Source: Chromera velia
Taxonomy: Eukaryota > Sar > Chromeraceae
Direction: 5' to 3'
Length of the DNA stretch: 12,500 bases
Assembly (NCBI GenBank): GCA_018398765.1
Contig: JAHBMJ010001423.1
Coordinates: 9,286 to 21,785 of the forward strand
Shown here: piece by piece, positions 1 to 9,258 of the stretch
Layout: every line of letters starts with the position of its first letter
Position numbering within the stretch: the stretch's first letter is position 1
Made by a program: the position numbers and the translations under genes
The notes under the pieces: generated by a model
The model's input: the letters and a program-made list of their open reading frames with translations, nothing else
The model's database searches: none
What the model was told of the DNA's origin: nothing

Positions 1-300
1 GGGGGGGGGAGGGAGGGAGGGAGAGAGAGAGGAGGGGGGGGGAGGGAGGGAGAGAGAAGATCGGAAGAATACCAAGAACATGAAATCACGACAATCGACT
101 TTCTTTGAATTGTCGTGCTGCCGAAAACAACTCTGATGAATGCGAGGGGACGGCCCCGCAGTTGCGCAGAGGGGGGGATGAGCGGGAGGGAGGACAGGGG
201 ATACTTCCTCTCAGAAAATGAAAGAAGCCGAAGAGGGGAGAAAACAGCAAACAGTTACTATTGAGATGAGTGCCTTCACATTTTATTGAGACGAGTGCCT
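1..300. other. 3' flank with homopurine tract; no gene seen
   Basis: No coding exon can be supported here. Bases 1 to about 70 are almost purely G and A on the plus strand, with runs of G and GGGA/GAGA units. Purine richness returns at about 150-250. Seen from the minus strand these are polypyrimidine tracts, so they could lie downstream of the small minus-strand gene or precede the acceptor of a further exon beyond the left edge. A minus-strand reading frame is open across about 86-304, but it has no convincing splice signals and I leave it out. Confidence 0.5.
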
Positions 301-305
301 TCACA
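261..305. repeat. Two-copy 20-bp direct repeat (period 25) with AATAAA between copies
   Basis: Copies at 261-280 and 286-305 differ at one base (T/C at the seventh position). On the minus strand the second copy includes the TGA stop (303-301) of the small gene. The spacer and the edge of a copy form AATAAA (287-282), a canonical poly(A) signal about 14 nt after the stop. The repeat is visible directly; its use as a 3' end signal is inference. Confidence 0.75.
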
Positions 306-1450
306 CAGCAAGTTCAGATATTCGTTCGGGTGCACACAAGGGCTCAACGATTCGAGAGGAAAGGAAGGTTACTGAGGGACACCGAAGGGTAGACGAGAAA
401 GAAAAGGAAAGGGGGTGAGGGGGGAAAGGCGTGAGGGGCAGAAGAGGGGTGGTGAAGGGCACGAAAGAAGAGGGAGGAATAAGGAAAGGTACAGAGACCT
501 TAAAGGGAACCTTATCAAATGACAGTTTGACCCGAGACCAAAGAGCAAGACTGCATGCATCATTGCACGCACAGACCGGGAACGTCGAGCACTTACTCAC
601 CTTCCACTCCGACCGCTCCAGAAGAGGCCAGGGAATCGGAATGGGCGGAGAAAAGCTGAGGAACTTCACGTAGCTCTGCGAGGCCACCCTTCCTAGTTTC
701 ACCGCCATGGACTTTCCGCTCTCTACATCCCTCGGCCAACCAACCTCCACAGGCAGACTGAACAAAGACGTCTGCAGAAGTTCACGGAGAAAGAGGAATG
801 CTGGTGGATACATGCATGTGCAAAAAGGGGGGGGTAGATAAGTCTGATTTGGCGCAGAGTCTTGATCCTGAAGGCCCTTGAATGCACTTGCTTAGCTGGC
901 CTACGAAAGAAAGGTGGGAAGACCGAGACGGCCAGCGGACACGGCAGCACCCCATAGCTGTAGAGAGTCTGATAAGATTGCCGCAGAAACCACATACACA
1001 CCCACCCACCTGGACAGAAGTTGCCACTCCTTCCTTGGAGACTGCGTCTTCTGCATTCACGCACACCCGCACAGACAGGGAGATGAAGTGTACGGACACA
1101 AGGAGAGTGTAAGAGGGCTTCGGCTGGTTCCAAATGGACGAGCTGGGCCTCACCGTTTCGAAAACTGAAGGGGCACTTTCGAGCATACTTCGGGTCACAC
1201 GCAAATATGGTTTCACGTCTTTCCTTCTCTTTGTTTTTCATCTTGAATGCTTGCGGCACTGCTTCTGCGCAGAGGAAAAGGACGCCATGCAGCAGCACGG
1301 CAATCCCGAGAGCCCAGGTGTATCTCTGTATTTTGCTCTCAACTGATTGAACCAGGAAGGAAACATCCAACGAACTCCGACACCGAGACAACCTCTCGAG
1401 GCGGCATCACCTGCGTGGCTGCTTTGCTGCTTTTCAGGCAGCGTCTGCAT
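301..1450 (-). CDS. Small spliced single-pass membrane protein, unknown function (four exons)
   Basis: Proposed exons on the minus strand are 1450-1411, 1342-1154, 771-601 and 371-301. They total 471 nt and give 156 residues plus TGA. All three introns are phase 1 and GT-AG: donors GTGATG, GTGAGG and GTGAGT; acceptors AATCAG, TTCTGCAG and CCCTCAG, the last after a long polypyrimidine tract. The ATG at 1450 has an in-frame TAA 15 nt upstream. Residues about 22-42 (TWALGIAVLLHGVLFLCAEAV) form one hydrophobic helix, followed by a basic KMKNKEKERR stretch. A cysteine-bearing segment follows (CDPKYARKC, then SACGGWLAEGC). The rest is polar. By the positive-inside rule the C-terminal part may face the cytosol or matrix. 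I do not recognise the family. The first intron is only 68 nt and the start exon is short, so the 5' end is the weakest part. Independent agreement of three phase-1 junctions is the main support. Confidence 0.5.
372..600 (-). other. Intron 3 of the small membrane-protein gene
   Basis: The donor at 600 reads GTGAGTAAGT, a near-perfect consensus. The acceptor ends CCCTCAG at 372. From about 374 to 490 the minus strand is a long C/T-rich tract, seen as homopurine on the plus strand, which fits a strong polypyrimidine tract. A second possible acceptor ending TGCAG near 549 would make an intron of only about 50 nt. Confidence 0.5.
772..1153 (-). other. Intron 2 of the small membrane-protein gene
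   Basis: This 382-nt intron runs from GTGAGG at 1153 to TTCTGCAG ending at 772 on the minus strand. I see no additional exon or RNA gene in it. The frames that stay open through it contain no better splice pairing. Confidence 0.5.
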
Positions 1451-1982
1451 CGAGAACGACTGACGTTACAGTGGCGTACACTCTCTTCAGATCTCTGCAG
1501 GTTACTGCAGAATTGAAAGGTCGGTGGACTTCGCGTTGACTGGATTGATCCGTCGGAGTCGGACAGGTGTTGCACATTGTCAGAGGAGACGGCTGCATGA
1601 ATTTTTTTTGCGCCCTTGTTCCACGCGCACCCAAGTGAGCTATATAGTGCGCGCACATGCAGGAAATTCGAGCGAAAAGTTCGCAGGCAACAAAATTAGG
1701 GTCTAAAAAAGAACGTACAGGATTCTGTTTCTTTAAATTGCATGCATGATGCATCATGCAGACAATGATCGAGATCAGTCGCACGATCGGAATCAGGAGG
1801 GAATTCGAACACGGAATTCTCGTGGTATACAAGAGAGATCTACAAAGGCAGCCGGTCACCTTTCCCTGTGACGTCCAGTTTCATTTTTCAAAACCGAAGG
1901 TGTTGTTCAACACATGTCACTGCAGCTTTCAAACACTTTGACCGATCGTCCAATTGATTTCAATTGAGTGCAGAGCTCCAGG
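1451..1982. promoter_or_regulatory. Candidate bidirectional promoter between divergent genes
   Basis: These 532 bp separate the start codons of the minus-strand small gene (ATG 1450) and the plus-strand coiled-coil gene (ATG 1983). They contain a TATA-like CTATATAG at 1640-1647 directly followed by the palindrome GTGCGCGCAC (1647-1656), an 18-bp perfect palindrome at 1743-1760, and a small inverted repeat CAATTGA/TCAATTG at 1951-1966 just upstream of the plus-strand ATG. No coding exon in this interval fits either gene by phase. Promoter function is inferred from position only, and 5' untranslated exons could also lie here. Confidence 0.45.
1743..1760. promoter_or_regulatory. 18-bp perfect palindrome with TGCATG cores
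   Basis: TGCATGATGCATCATGCA equals its own reverse complement. It overlaps TGCATGCA at 1739-1746. TGCATGC-like words are known binding sites of some AP2-type regulators in apicomplexans. Given its place between divergent starts, a dimeric factor site is a reasonable guess but not shown. Confidence 0.5.
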
Positions 1983-4900
1983 ATGACCAAGGGCGATCAG
2001 TGCAATGCAGAGGAAAAGGGTCAGTAAGTCAGCACACAACCCTCTCGATAGTCTCCACATACTTGCTTGTCAGTGGTAATTGATGTTTCTCGATGTGTCT
2101 GCAGACTCTGCTTCTTCTAACTTTTCAGCAGAAGACTCATGGGAGCGCTTCAAGAGAGAGCTGGAGGAGTCTCTAGAAGCTGACACACTCCTTCAGCCTC
2201 CTAATGAGTCGGTAGAAAGCGGGGAGGGTGGCAAGCAAGGGGCACATGACAAAGAAGAAAGGATGGAGGATGAAGAGAAGAAAGAGCTGGTAGAAGAAAC
2301 ACCAGTAGCGTTGTTGGGGACAGACAACATGCTGGCGAGGGTCACCGTTGCTCCCCTAGCTGAGGATTCCCCGAGTGCGAGCAGTGATATCCCTGTAGAG
2401 ATATCCGTAGTACCACAGGAGAAAAACCCGAGTAGTTCCGCTCTTGAGGCGACCATTTCGAACCTTCAACAACAGCTGAAGGAGAAGGAGCAGATGTACG
2501 AAGAAGAGATCTCCATTGCTCGGGAAGCAATGGAAGCATTCCGGGAGAAATTCGCACATCTGAAGGAAATGTTCGAATGTCAGTCTGCCCATAGTTATAT
2601 TCTGACTGTGTGCATCTACGTATGCATTTCGATATTGGTTGCATTGGTCATCGTGACCACTGTGAAGACTTTTCACACCGCGCACACCCTTCCTCCCACT
2701 CGACAGACGACTCACTAGCCTTGCTTCAGTCAGGGGACTTCGGAGGAGAGCGAAGCTTTGATCAACGTGATTTCTATACACACATCATGCAGATCTGCAC
2801 ATTGCGCACCTGCGTCCTGTATGAATTGGGATGGTGCATGTACATTTATATGTTTCTGCAGCATCACTGGAGAGGAATCGTGGAGAGAAAGAAGATCTGC
2901 TGGAGCGCATCGCCTCGGCCCACCAGAGCAAATCAAAGCTTGCGGCCGAGCTTGGTGCTGTGACGTCTGAGAGAGACGAGCTGATTGCCGCATCCTCCAA
3001 ACAAAGAGAGTGCACTTTTGCTGAGAAGGGGATGCAAACGGAGTGTGAGGACAAGAGTCAAAGTATGAAGGCAGAACAAGAGGGAGAGGAGAGCGAAAAG
3101 GAGACACTTCGAGTGACAATTCAGCATCTGGAGGGGGAGGTAGAGGAGAGGAAGAGAGCAGCCAGACAGAGGGAGGAGGAGCACGAAACAGAACTGGCGG
3201 CATCCACACAGAGACTTCTAGCCATTCATTCAAAGTTTCAGACAGTCCAACAAGCTTACAAAGGTCAGTCAAGAAGAACAACAATTTGATAAAGGGCAGA
3301 CAAGAACATGTTCCGAAGAATGAAATCGCATTCTCTCTGTATGCGATTTCGTCCTCATTCTCTTCCTCCCTTTTCCTGTCTGTTGTTTTTTTCTTACAGT
3401 TTCCTCATGTTTTGTTTTCTCCGTCTTCCCCCTCTCCTGATGGATGCCCTTCCTCCTCAATCGTGGGCCCCTTTCAATCGCAGCATAATTCTGCCCTGAT
3501 TCCTCTTTCTCCAAAGCTCATCTCTTTTCTCAACGTTTCAGCACCCGCCTCCGGCAATCTGAATGGGGACCGAGCGACTCATGCATCTCTGTTTTTTGCT
3601 GGTGTTTCCCTTTTCTTTTCTATGCATGCCCATGCCCTCTGCAGACGAGCTTGCGGCAGCACAGACAGAGAAAGAGGACTTGGCAGGCAAAGTTGCGGCT
3701 GCAGAGGTGCGCGCAGAGTTGCTGGCCGCCAAGTTGGAGCAGCTGGAGCCTATCCTTCGCAGAGCAGCAAAGGAGGCAGAAGAAAGGTTAAAGAGAGAGG
3801 AAGAAGCAGCGAGCAAGAAAAAAGAGGAAGAAGAGAAAAAAGAAAAAGAAAAAGAAACCGCCATGCAGCCCCCTCTCCACCCAATTCCCGAGAGCCCACA
3901 AGAATGCAAAGAAGCAGAGGCCGTCAGTTCATGTCGGACTGCAGATTGGGGGGTACCTGCAGCCTCCTTATCCCCCACTGCCGAAGCAAAAGCGTCAGCA
4001 GACGCACCGCCACATGGACAAACCCCAAAGCAGACTGCCAAAGCTTCCCCTCACCCCCCCCCGAATCCCTCTCACATTCAACCGAAAGCCGCAGAAGACA
4101 GATGGCATCTGTCACAGTCAGCTTCTGGAAGTGCCTCCAGGTCTACAGCCCTGCACTCACCCATGGTCTCAGAGAAGAGAAACCATGTGGTGGAACCTGC
4201 CCCTGGCGTCCCAACTCAGGAGAATACTGTCCCTGGCGTCCCAAATCAGACAGCTCCTGCATCTGCCACCCAAGCACAGCAGATTGAAATGCGCAAAAGC
4301 CAACGGGCAGGTCGGACGGCCTTGAATGAGTTGGAACTGAAACGCCAAAAATGGCAGCGCGAATGTCAACTCGTGTGTGAAGCAGCACTTGATTGGCAGA
4401 GGGGGGGGGCCCGGGTGTCCTCTGAGGCCGGAGATACCCTTCCTTTTCCTGGTGGAGACGACAGGGGCGCTCCGCTGGCTGTTGGGGACGACAGGGGTGC
4501 TGAGGGATTAGATGGAGGGATCTGGGATCTCCCCCCTCACGTACATCTGCCTTTTGGGACCGTCTCGGGGGGCTGTGCAGACAAGGACAGCGAGGTTGGG
4601 TCCGATGGAGACGCCCAGGTGGCAGTGGCTGCCAAAATGCTGAGGGACGCAAAGAGGTCAGTCAGTAATTTTATGCGTTTTTCTTTATGTGTTTGACCGT
4701 TTCCTTTCCTTTTTTTGAATCGGCAACAGAAGCGCTTATCAGACGAAACCGTTTCTTAGGGACAGTTGGGACAGTCACGTAGGGACAGTTGGGCTCCAAC
4801 GCTTGTTGATTCACTTCTGAAGGAAATGAAGGTAGTTTTCGCCAGAAATGAAGGTGTGAATGAATTCAACAGGTCTCTTGTCTTTCCTCCACTTTTTTGC

Positions 4901-7900
4901 AGGCGCATGGCCACAATGAAGCTTCAGTTGACACACGCACAGAGAGAAGTTATCGTCAAGGTCAGTTAGTGGTTTGTCTCTCTCTCATCTTGCTGGAAGA
5001 CCAAGTGTCTCGCTCCCACCGCTCCTCTCATCATGCGAAGACGAAATTTTCATGCACCCTTCTTGTCTAGCTGCGTGCCTCTTTTTCGCTGTTGCTGTTG
5101 CTTGACTGTTTGTTATCACACTCCCCAAAGACAGACAGACAGGATCGATCGATCATCTTTCCCTCCCTCCCGTCCGGTCCTCGATCGAGATTAGATCTCT
5201 CTCTCCCGCGCCACACTCCTCTTGTTCCTCTACTTTCCTTTCCAACGAGACTTTCAATCCCTTAAGATGGACAGGAAAATCATGCGCAGATCATTTTGCC
5301 GGCCGGAATGTGATGTGCGCATGCATGCAGTCGAACGAGGCCTTCGCATTCCAGCACCGTCTCGAGGAGGCAGACAAGGCACTGGCCTCCGAGAGAGAGA
5401 GGGCCCAGGGTCTGGCTGTGGAATCAAAGAAGCAGCACAAGAGGATCATCAGCCTCCAGGTGTGTAGCTCTGCGTGTGAGTGGGGGTCTGTGTTTTGTCT
5501 TCGCATGTGTATAGAAAAGAATCGTCGGTGTAGCCCTAGTGGAAAAAAACTGGAAAAAGGGAATTCTAGAGAAGACGATCAGCTTACTGGTCCGTCTGTC
5601 AATGAGAAGGAAAGCTGAGAGAGGCAAACACAGCTTTTGTCGGATGGTTTCCTTCGTTTGACTCTTTCATGTTCTTTGCCCGCTTAATTGTTTGTGTTTC
5701 AACCCAACCGTCCGAACAAACTGCAGCACGAAAGGAACAGGCTGAGGAGAAACGCGTCTACCGGGGGAGGCAGTGCGAGGGCCTCCACCTCTCCTGCTCT
5801 TTCTCGTTCTGCCTCCACCCCTCAGTTGGCGGACCTAGACAGGTCCCGAGACAGAGACCGTGGAGGGTCCAGGGAGGACCCTGAAGAGGCCGAGGAGGCC
5901 GCTCTGGAGCGGTTGGCGGGGGAGGACAGACAGGCAGAAATCCGGTCCCTGAAGGCAGATTTGGTCGCTCTAAAGGCTTCAAAGGATACTTGTCGAGCTC
6001 TGTGCAAGCGTCTGGCCAAGCAACGCGCAGAAGACGCGCAGAAGGCGGAGAAGGCACAGAAACAATTGAAGAGAGAAAGGGAGAGACTGGCTGAGGCAGA
6101 AAAACGCGCAACGTTCATTGAGGTGAGGATTCATGCCGCTGGCGACTCCTTTATTTCTTTCGAAGTTTCTGTTTCGTGCTCTTTTGTGCCTCTCAGTCAG
6201 GCCCTTCTAAGGTCTGCATGCACGTTTCTGTCTGTCTGTGTGTGCCGCCGTTTGCTCTAATCTGAAGGGACCCATGCAGTTCTCTCTCTGGTATCCAATT
6301 CCTTTATTCTCCCCTCGTCAAGTGCCCATGATTCCATTCCGGAGCCCCTTCCCAACATTCCGAATGGAAGCAAGCTTGGCGAACTTCTCTGTCTGTGCGT
6401 CTGTCTGCTTTGAACCATCCGAGGGCTCTCGTGTTCTCCTCTCCGTGACTCGATCATTCTGTTGGTTTGCCTTCTGCTGCCTGATTTCTTTCAGAGGGAG
6501 CGGAGAGGTCTTGCAGAGGAGCTAGAGGGTCTGCAGACGAGAGCAGAACTCGAGAGGGACGTCCGAGTGCAGGCAGAGGTGCTCCTGGATCAAGTCACTA
6601 ACAGGTGCATGGGGGGGAAGTCACAAAGAGACCTACAGCAGGAGACTCACTTATCTGAAAGATCTCATATATGCGCGTGCGTTTGTACGTTCTCGAGCAC
6701 AAGCATGCACGTCAACGTCTTTGAGGTGATTGTACCCAAAAGGTCTGCCAATTACTTTGCATCCTTCTGTGAATGCCCCTTTCCTTTCCTATCTGCAGGG
6801 CACGGGAACTTGAGCGTCAGCTGATTGCCGTACGGGAACAACAAATGGCCGCCCTGGGTCAAGCCCAACTCACCAACGATCCCCACCCCCATTCACAGAG
6901 CGACCCTCAATACCACCGAGGTGCCCCCGTCTCCTCACATATCTACAGACACCATCCTCTCTCTCTATTTGCACCCCCCCAGCGACACACCCCGGCACGT
7001 TCCCCAAACAACAACAGCATCACTCATCATCATATAGACTCCCAAACGCCCTTCAAGGCATTCATGCCAGGGTCTTCAGGAACACTCACCCCTCCCTTGA
7101 AACACAGCAGACAGGGATCCAAAAAGTCGTATCGTCCCAAGACAAGCGGAGGAGGCGGCGCAGGGTCCCCCCCTGCCCCAAAAGGCCACTTCGCTTCCTT
7201 GACTGCGAACATGATGCACATGTCCTCTTCCAGTCTCACCCCCCCCCGACGGAATCTGCCAGCCCCTCAGCAGAGAGCGCTGTCTAGAGCAGCCTCTTGC
7301 AGGGGACCGTTGATCTCCTCTACCCCCCCCGGTTTTGGCTCTAGTGCCCCGACTGATAGACACTCCAACCGTCTGCACGGAGGGGGGGGCTCCACCACGT
7401 CCCTGGCCCAGCTGCTGGATGCGTTTGCATCCCGGCCAAAGAAGGAGAAGGCAAAGACGGGTACGGGGGCCTCAAGAAAGAGAGGGGAGAAGGGCAATGG
7501 AGGAAAGGGAAAGAAACAGAAGGGGAGAAGGAGTCCAGACAAAAGAGAACAAGGGGGAAATTTGAAGAAGTCCTCCATGACAGACCCACTTCATCAGAAT
7601 CCGCTTCTTGCAGGAGGACGAGGGCCCGAGAATCAACATCCCGAGGCGCTCATCGTCTCTGGGCCGTGTCCCATAGGATTTACCCGCACCACATCCGACG
7701 GATTCTCCCATCCCATTACGCCAGCTGAGAGACACACACAGGCGCCGGTGGAAAGAGAGAACGCGTCAGGGGCAGTGCCAGGCTCTGGAGGGTGTGCGGA
7801 GGACCGCACGGGGGGCGGGATGATTATCAAGCGGACGAGTGCCGTTGGGGCCACGGGTGCCGCGTCGGACCACGGGGGTTCTTCTCAGCCCCAGAACTTG

Positions 7901-8014
7901 ACCTCTTCAGTCCCCCCTCAGCCTCAGGCAGGGGGTAGGGGCACCATTTGGGCTGCTCACCAGGCCATGCTTCCCTCTGGTACTCGCAGCCAGGCTTCAA
8001 GTGTAAAGGAGTGA
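1983..8014 (+). CDS. Large coiled-coil protein with disordered basic C-terminal tail, unknown function (nine exons)
   Basis: Exons: 1983-2019, 2105-2578, 2862-3263, 3645-4656, 4903-4960, 5331-5459, 5727-6122, 6495-6604, 6799-8014. They sum to 3834 nt, which is 1277 residues plus TGA, and every junction keeps frame (phases 1,1,1,2,0,0,0,2). An in-frame TGA at 1965 precedes the ATG. The protein begins acidic and Ser-rich (1-120). Heptad-like coiled coil follows at about 125-220 and 250-376, the latter ending in a Lys/Glu-only run. A Pro/Ser-rich linker spans about 377-560 and contains two short duplications. Helical, coiled-coil sequence resumes at about 642-710 and 755-905. The last 370 residues are low-complexity, rich in Pro, Ser, Gly and His, with a polybasic stretch near 1085-1135 that could bind nucleic acid, membrane or act as a nuclear signal. 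There is no catalytic motif or membrane segment. A scaffold or cytoskeletal role is suggested by composition alone. Confidence 0.82.
2020..2104 (+). other. Intron 1 of coiled-coil gene; donor choice sets frame
   Basis: Two overlapping donors are present: GTCAGT at 2020 and GTAAGT at 2024. Only GTCAGT keeps frame with the exon that starts after CTGCAG at 2104, so the weaker-looking site is chosen. Use of GTAAGT would shift the frame after 13 residues and truncate the product. Confidence 0.65.
3264..3644 (+). other. Intron 3 of coiled-coil gene, with a perfect intronic hairpin
   Basis: The 381-nt intron runs from GTCAGT to CTCTGCAG. It is strongly pyrimidine-rich in the middle. GAAATCGCAT (3322-3331) and ATGCGATTTC (3341-3350) form a perfect 10-bp inverted repeat around a 9-nt loop, extended in RNA by a U-G and an A-U pair. 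It sits about 58 nt inside the donor. No other gene is apparent. Confidence 0.7.
4657..4902 (+). other. Intron 4 of coiled-coil gene, with 14-bp direct repeat
   Basis: The intron runs from GTCAGTCAGT to TTTTTTGCAG. TAGGGACAGTTGGG occurs exactly at 4757-4770 and again at 4780-4793, a 23-bp period. No coding potential fits the flanking phases. Confidence 0.7.
4961..5330 (+). other. Intron 5 of coiled-coil gene
   Basis: The 370-nt intron runs from GTCAGT to an acceptor built on GCATGCATGCAG. It contains short simple repeats (CAGA units near 5130, GATC units near 5143-5152) and a CT-rich segment. Nothing else is seen in it. Confidence 0.7.
6123..6494 (+). other. Intron 7 of coiled-coil gene
   Basis: The 372-nt intron runs from GTGAGG to TTTCTTTCAG. 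It has CTGT/GTCT microsatellite-like patches (near 6228-6242 and 6390-6410) and no exon that fits the phase-0 flanks. Confidence 0.7.
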
Positions 8015-8915
8015 GTGAGGGAGGGAGGAAGGGAATCGCGGCTTCCACTGCGAAGCAGCGAGTGAATCGTTTGGGAGAAAAATCGAAAGGGATTGGCCGT
8101 GTTTGTCCTTCACCTGTCAACCCCCCTTTTAGACCATATACGTGTCTTCCAATCCCAGCAACACACTGATAGATTTTCGCTTAGACGGTTAAAACACTTC
8201 TTCTGCATATGATGTGTTTCGTTGACTTTTCCTTACCCTGCTAGTTACCCTGCAAGTTTGAGTAATCTAGCGAAGTAATGTAATTTGTAATTGAGTAATT
8301 TATAATACAGCAGTAAAACGAAATAATTTAAAGTAATCAAGTTAAAGCAATTTAAAGTAATTTAAACGAATTTAGAATACTAAACCAAAAGTGAATAAAA
8401 GTAAAAAAACAGTTGTTTATCTATCAAAATATTGAAATATGTTGAGTAAGCTTTTGAATTGGCAATTAGTACTGACACACGAGCTAAAACATCATTTTTA
8501 GTTTAGTTTTGTCTTAAAGCTTTGACTTCGATGCTTGCATATATGATGAAAAGTTTCAAAAACTAAGTTGGAGAGGGTAAAGCTAGGCACATTTTTTCTT
8601 TTACTGCTTTCACTTTTTTTTCAGTCGGTACATAAAACATTGTTATCATTAAGTTTATTCAATTTTATTGTTATCATTATCATATATATTATCATGATGA
8701 TCATTGTACTGATCTGTAGCATCATCATCATCATTGACTCATTATTTTTTTTAACCGCCGCAATTCAAATTCAATTCAAATTTATGATAAATATCTTTGT
8801 CGCAATTACTTATAAATATGGCAGGTTCGTAGGTTAATTCAATGCGCAACTGCACGGGCAGTCTTTTCCCATAAAAAAAGATAACACAGGCCAAAACTAG
8901 GCAACGCACAGTGGT

Positions 8916-8966
8916 AAAAAAAAAAAAAGAATAGACATGCATGCATGTGTCGAATTTTTTTTTTTT
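8916..8966. repeat. A-run / palindrome / T-run dyad
   Basis: A13 (8916-8928) and T12 (8955-8966) lie as mirror arms around the perfect 14-bp palindrome ACATGCATGCATGT (8935-8948). The centre of the palindrome is also the centre of the arms, giving 12 outer A-T pairs. The six bases between arm and core mostly do not pair. Confidence 0.65.
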
Positions 8967-9164
8967 AGTTTGGTGATCAAAAGTCCAAGGAAACTTACCA
9001 AAGGGAGGTTTTGTAGTTAGATATGTTTTTCTTATATGTTTGACACTTCAAATAAAATTAAAAAAAAAATAACAAAAAAGATTAGGCTTCTCGAGATTTT
9101 TTTTTTCTTTTTTTTTATCACTGTGCGTCGCCTACTAGGGCTAAAAAGGTTTCTCCTTAATGGT

Positions 9165-9258
9165 ATGAATGAATAATCAAATGAAATAATAAATGAATGA
9201 ATGAATAATTGAATGAATGAGTGAGTGAATGAATGAATGAATGAATGAATAAACGAAT
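9165..9258. repeat. Degenerate GAAT/ATGA tetranucleotide microsatellite
   Basis: GAAT units occur with interruptions by ATAA, CAAA, TTGA and GTGA. The cleanest array is about 9226-9250. It ends roughly 20 bp after the stop codon of the minus-strand gene, so it lies in the proximal 3' untranslated region or flank of that gene. Confidence 0.85.

Noticed and set aside
431-673. Plus-strand 80-codon frame with protein-like composition
   Set aside because: It overlaps an exon on the opposite strand that has a consensus donor and acceptor and fits the phases of its neighbours. The plus-strand frame has no such support.
601-708. ATG at 708 on the minus strand as a gene start (36 codons to a donor)
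   Set aside because: The exon extends upstream to a TTCTGCAG acceptor at 772, and this frame (phase 0) meets stops in every downstream exon choice. The phase-1 frame continues on both sides.
3538-4041. Minus-strand Ser/Ala/Phe-rich open frame
   Set aside because: It is the antisense shadow of the Glu/Lys/Ala-rich coiled coil, with no splice logic of its own.
3286-4287. Plus-strand 333-codon open frame
   Set aside because: It starts in intron 3 and runs out of frame through exon 4. The phase-consistent exon 4 frame encodes coiled coil, whereas this frame encodes Arg/Ser shadow sequence.
8568-8837. Plus-strand 89-codon hydrophobic reading frame resembling a membrane protein
   Set aside because: It is the translation of AT-rich ATC/TCA simple repeats (runs of I, L, M, F). 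It lacks a promoter or splice context and lies inside the low-complexity spacer.
8811-8840. Possible tRNA-like box (GGCAGGTTCG near 8820)
   Set aside because: No matching A box, cloverleaf arms or anticodon stem could be formed around it.
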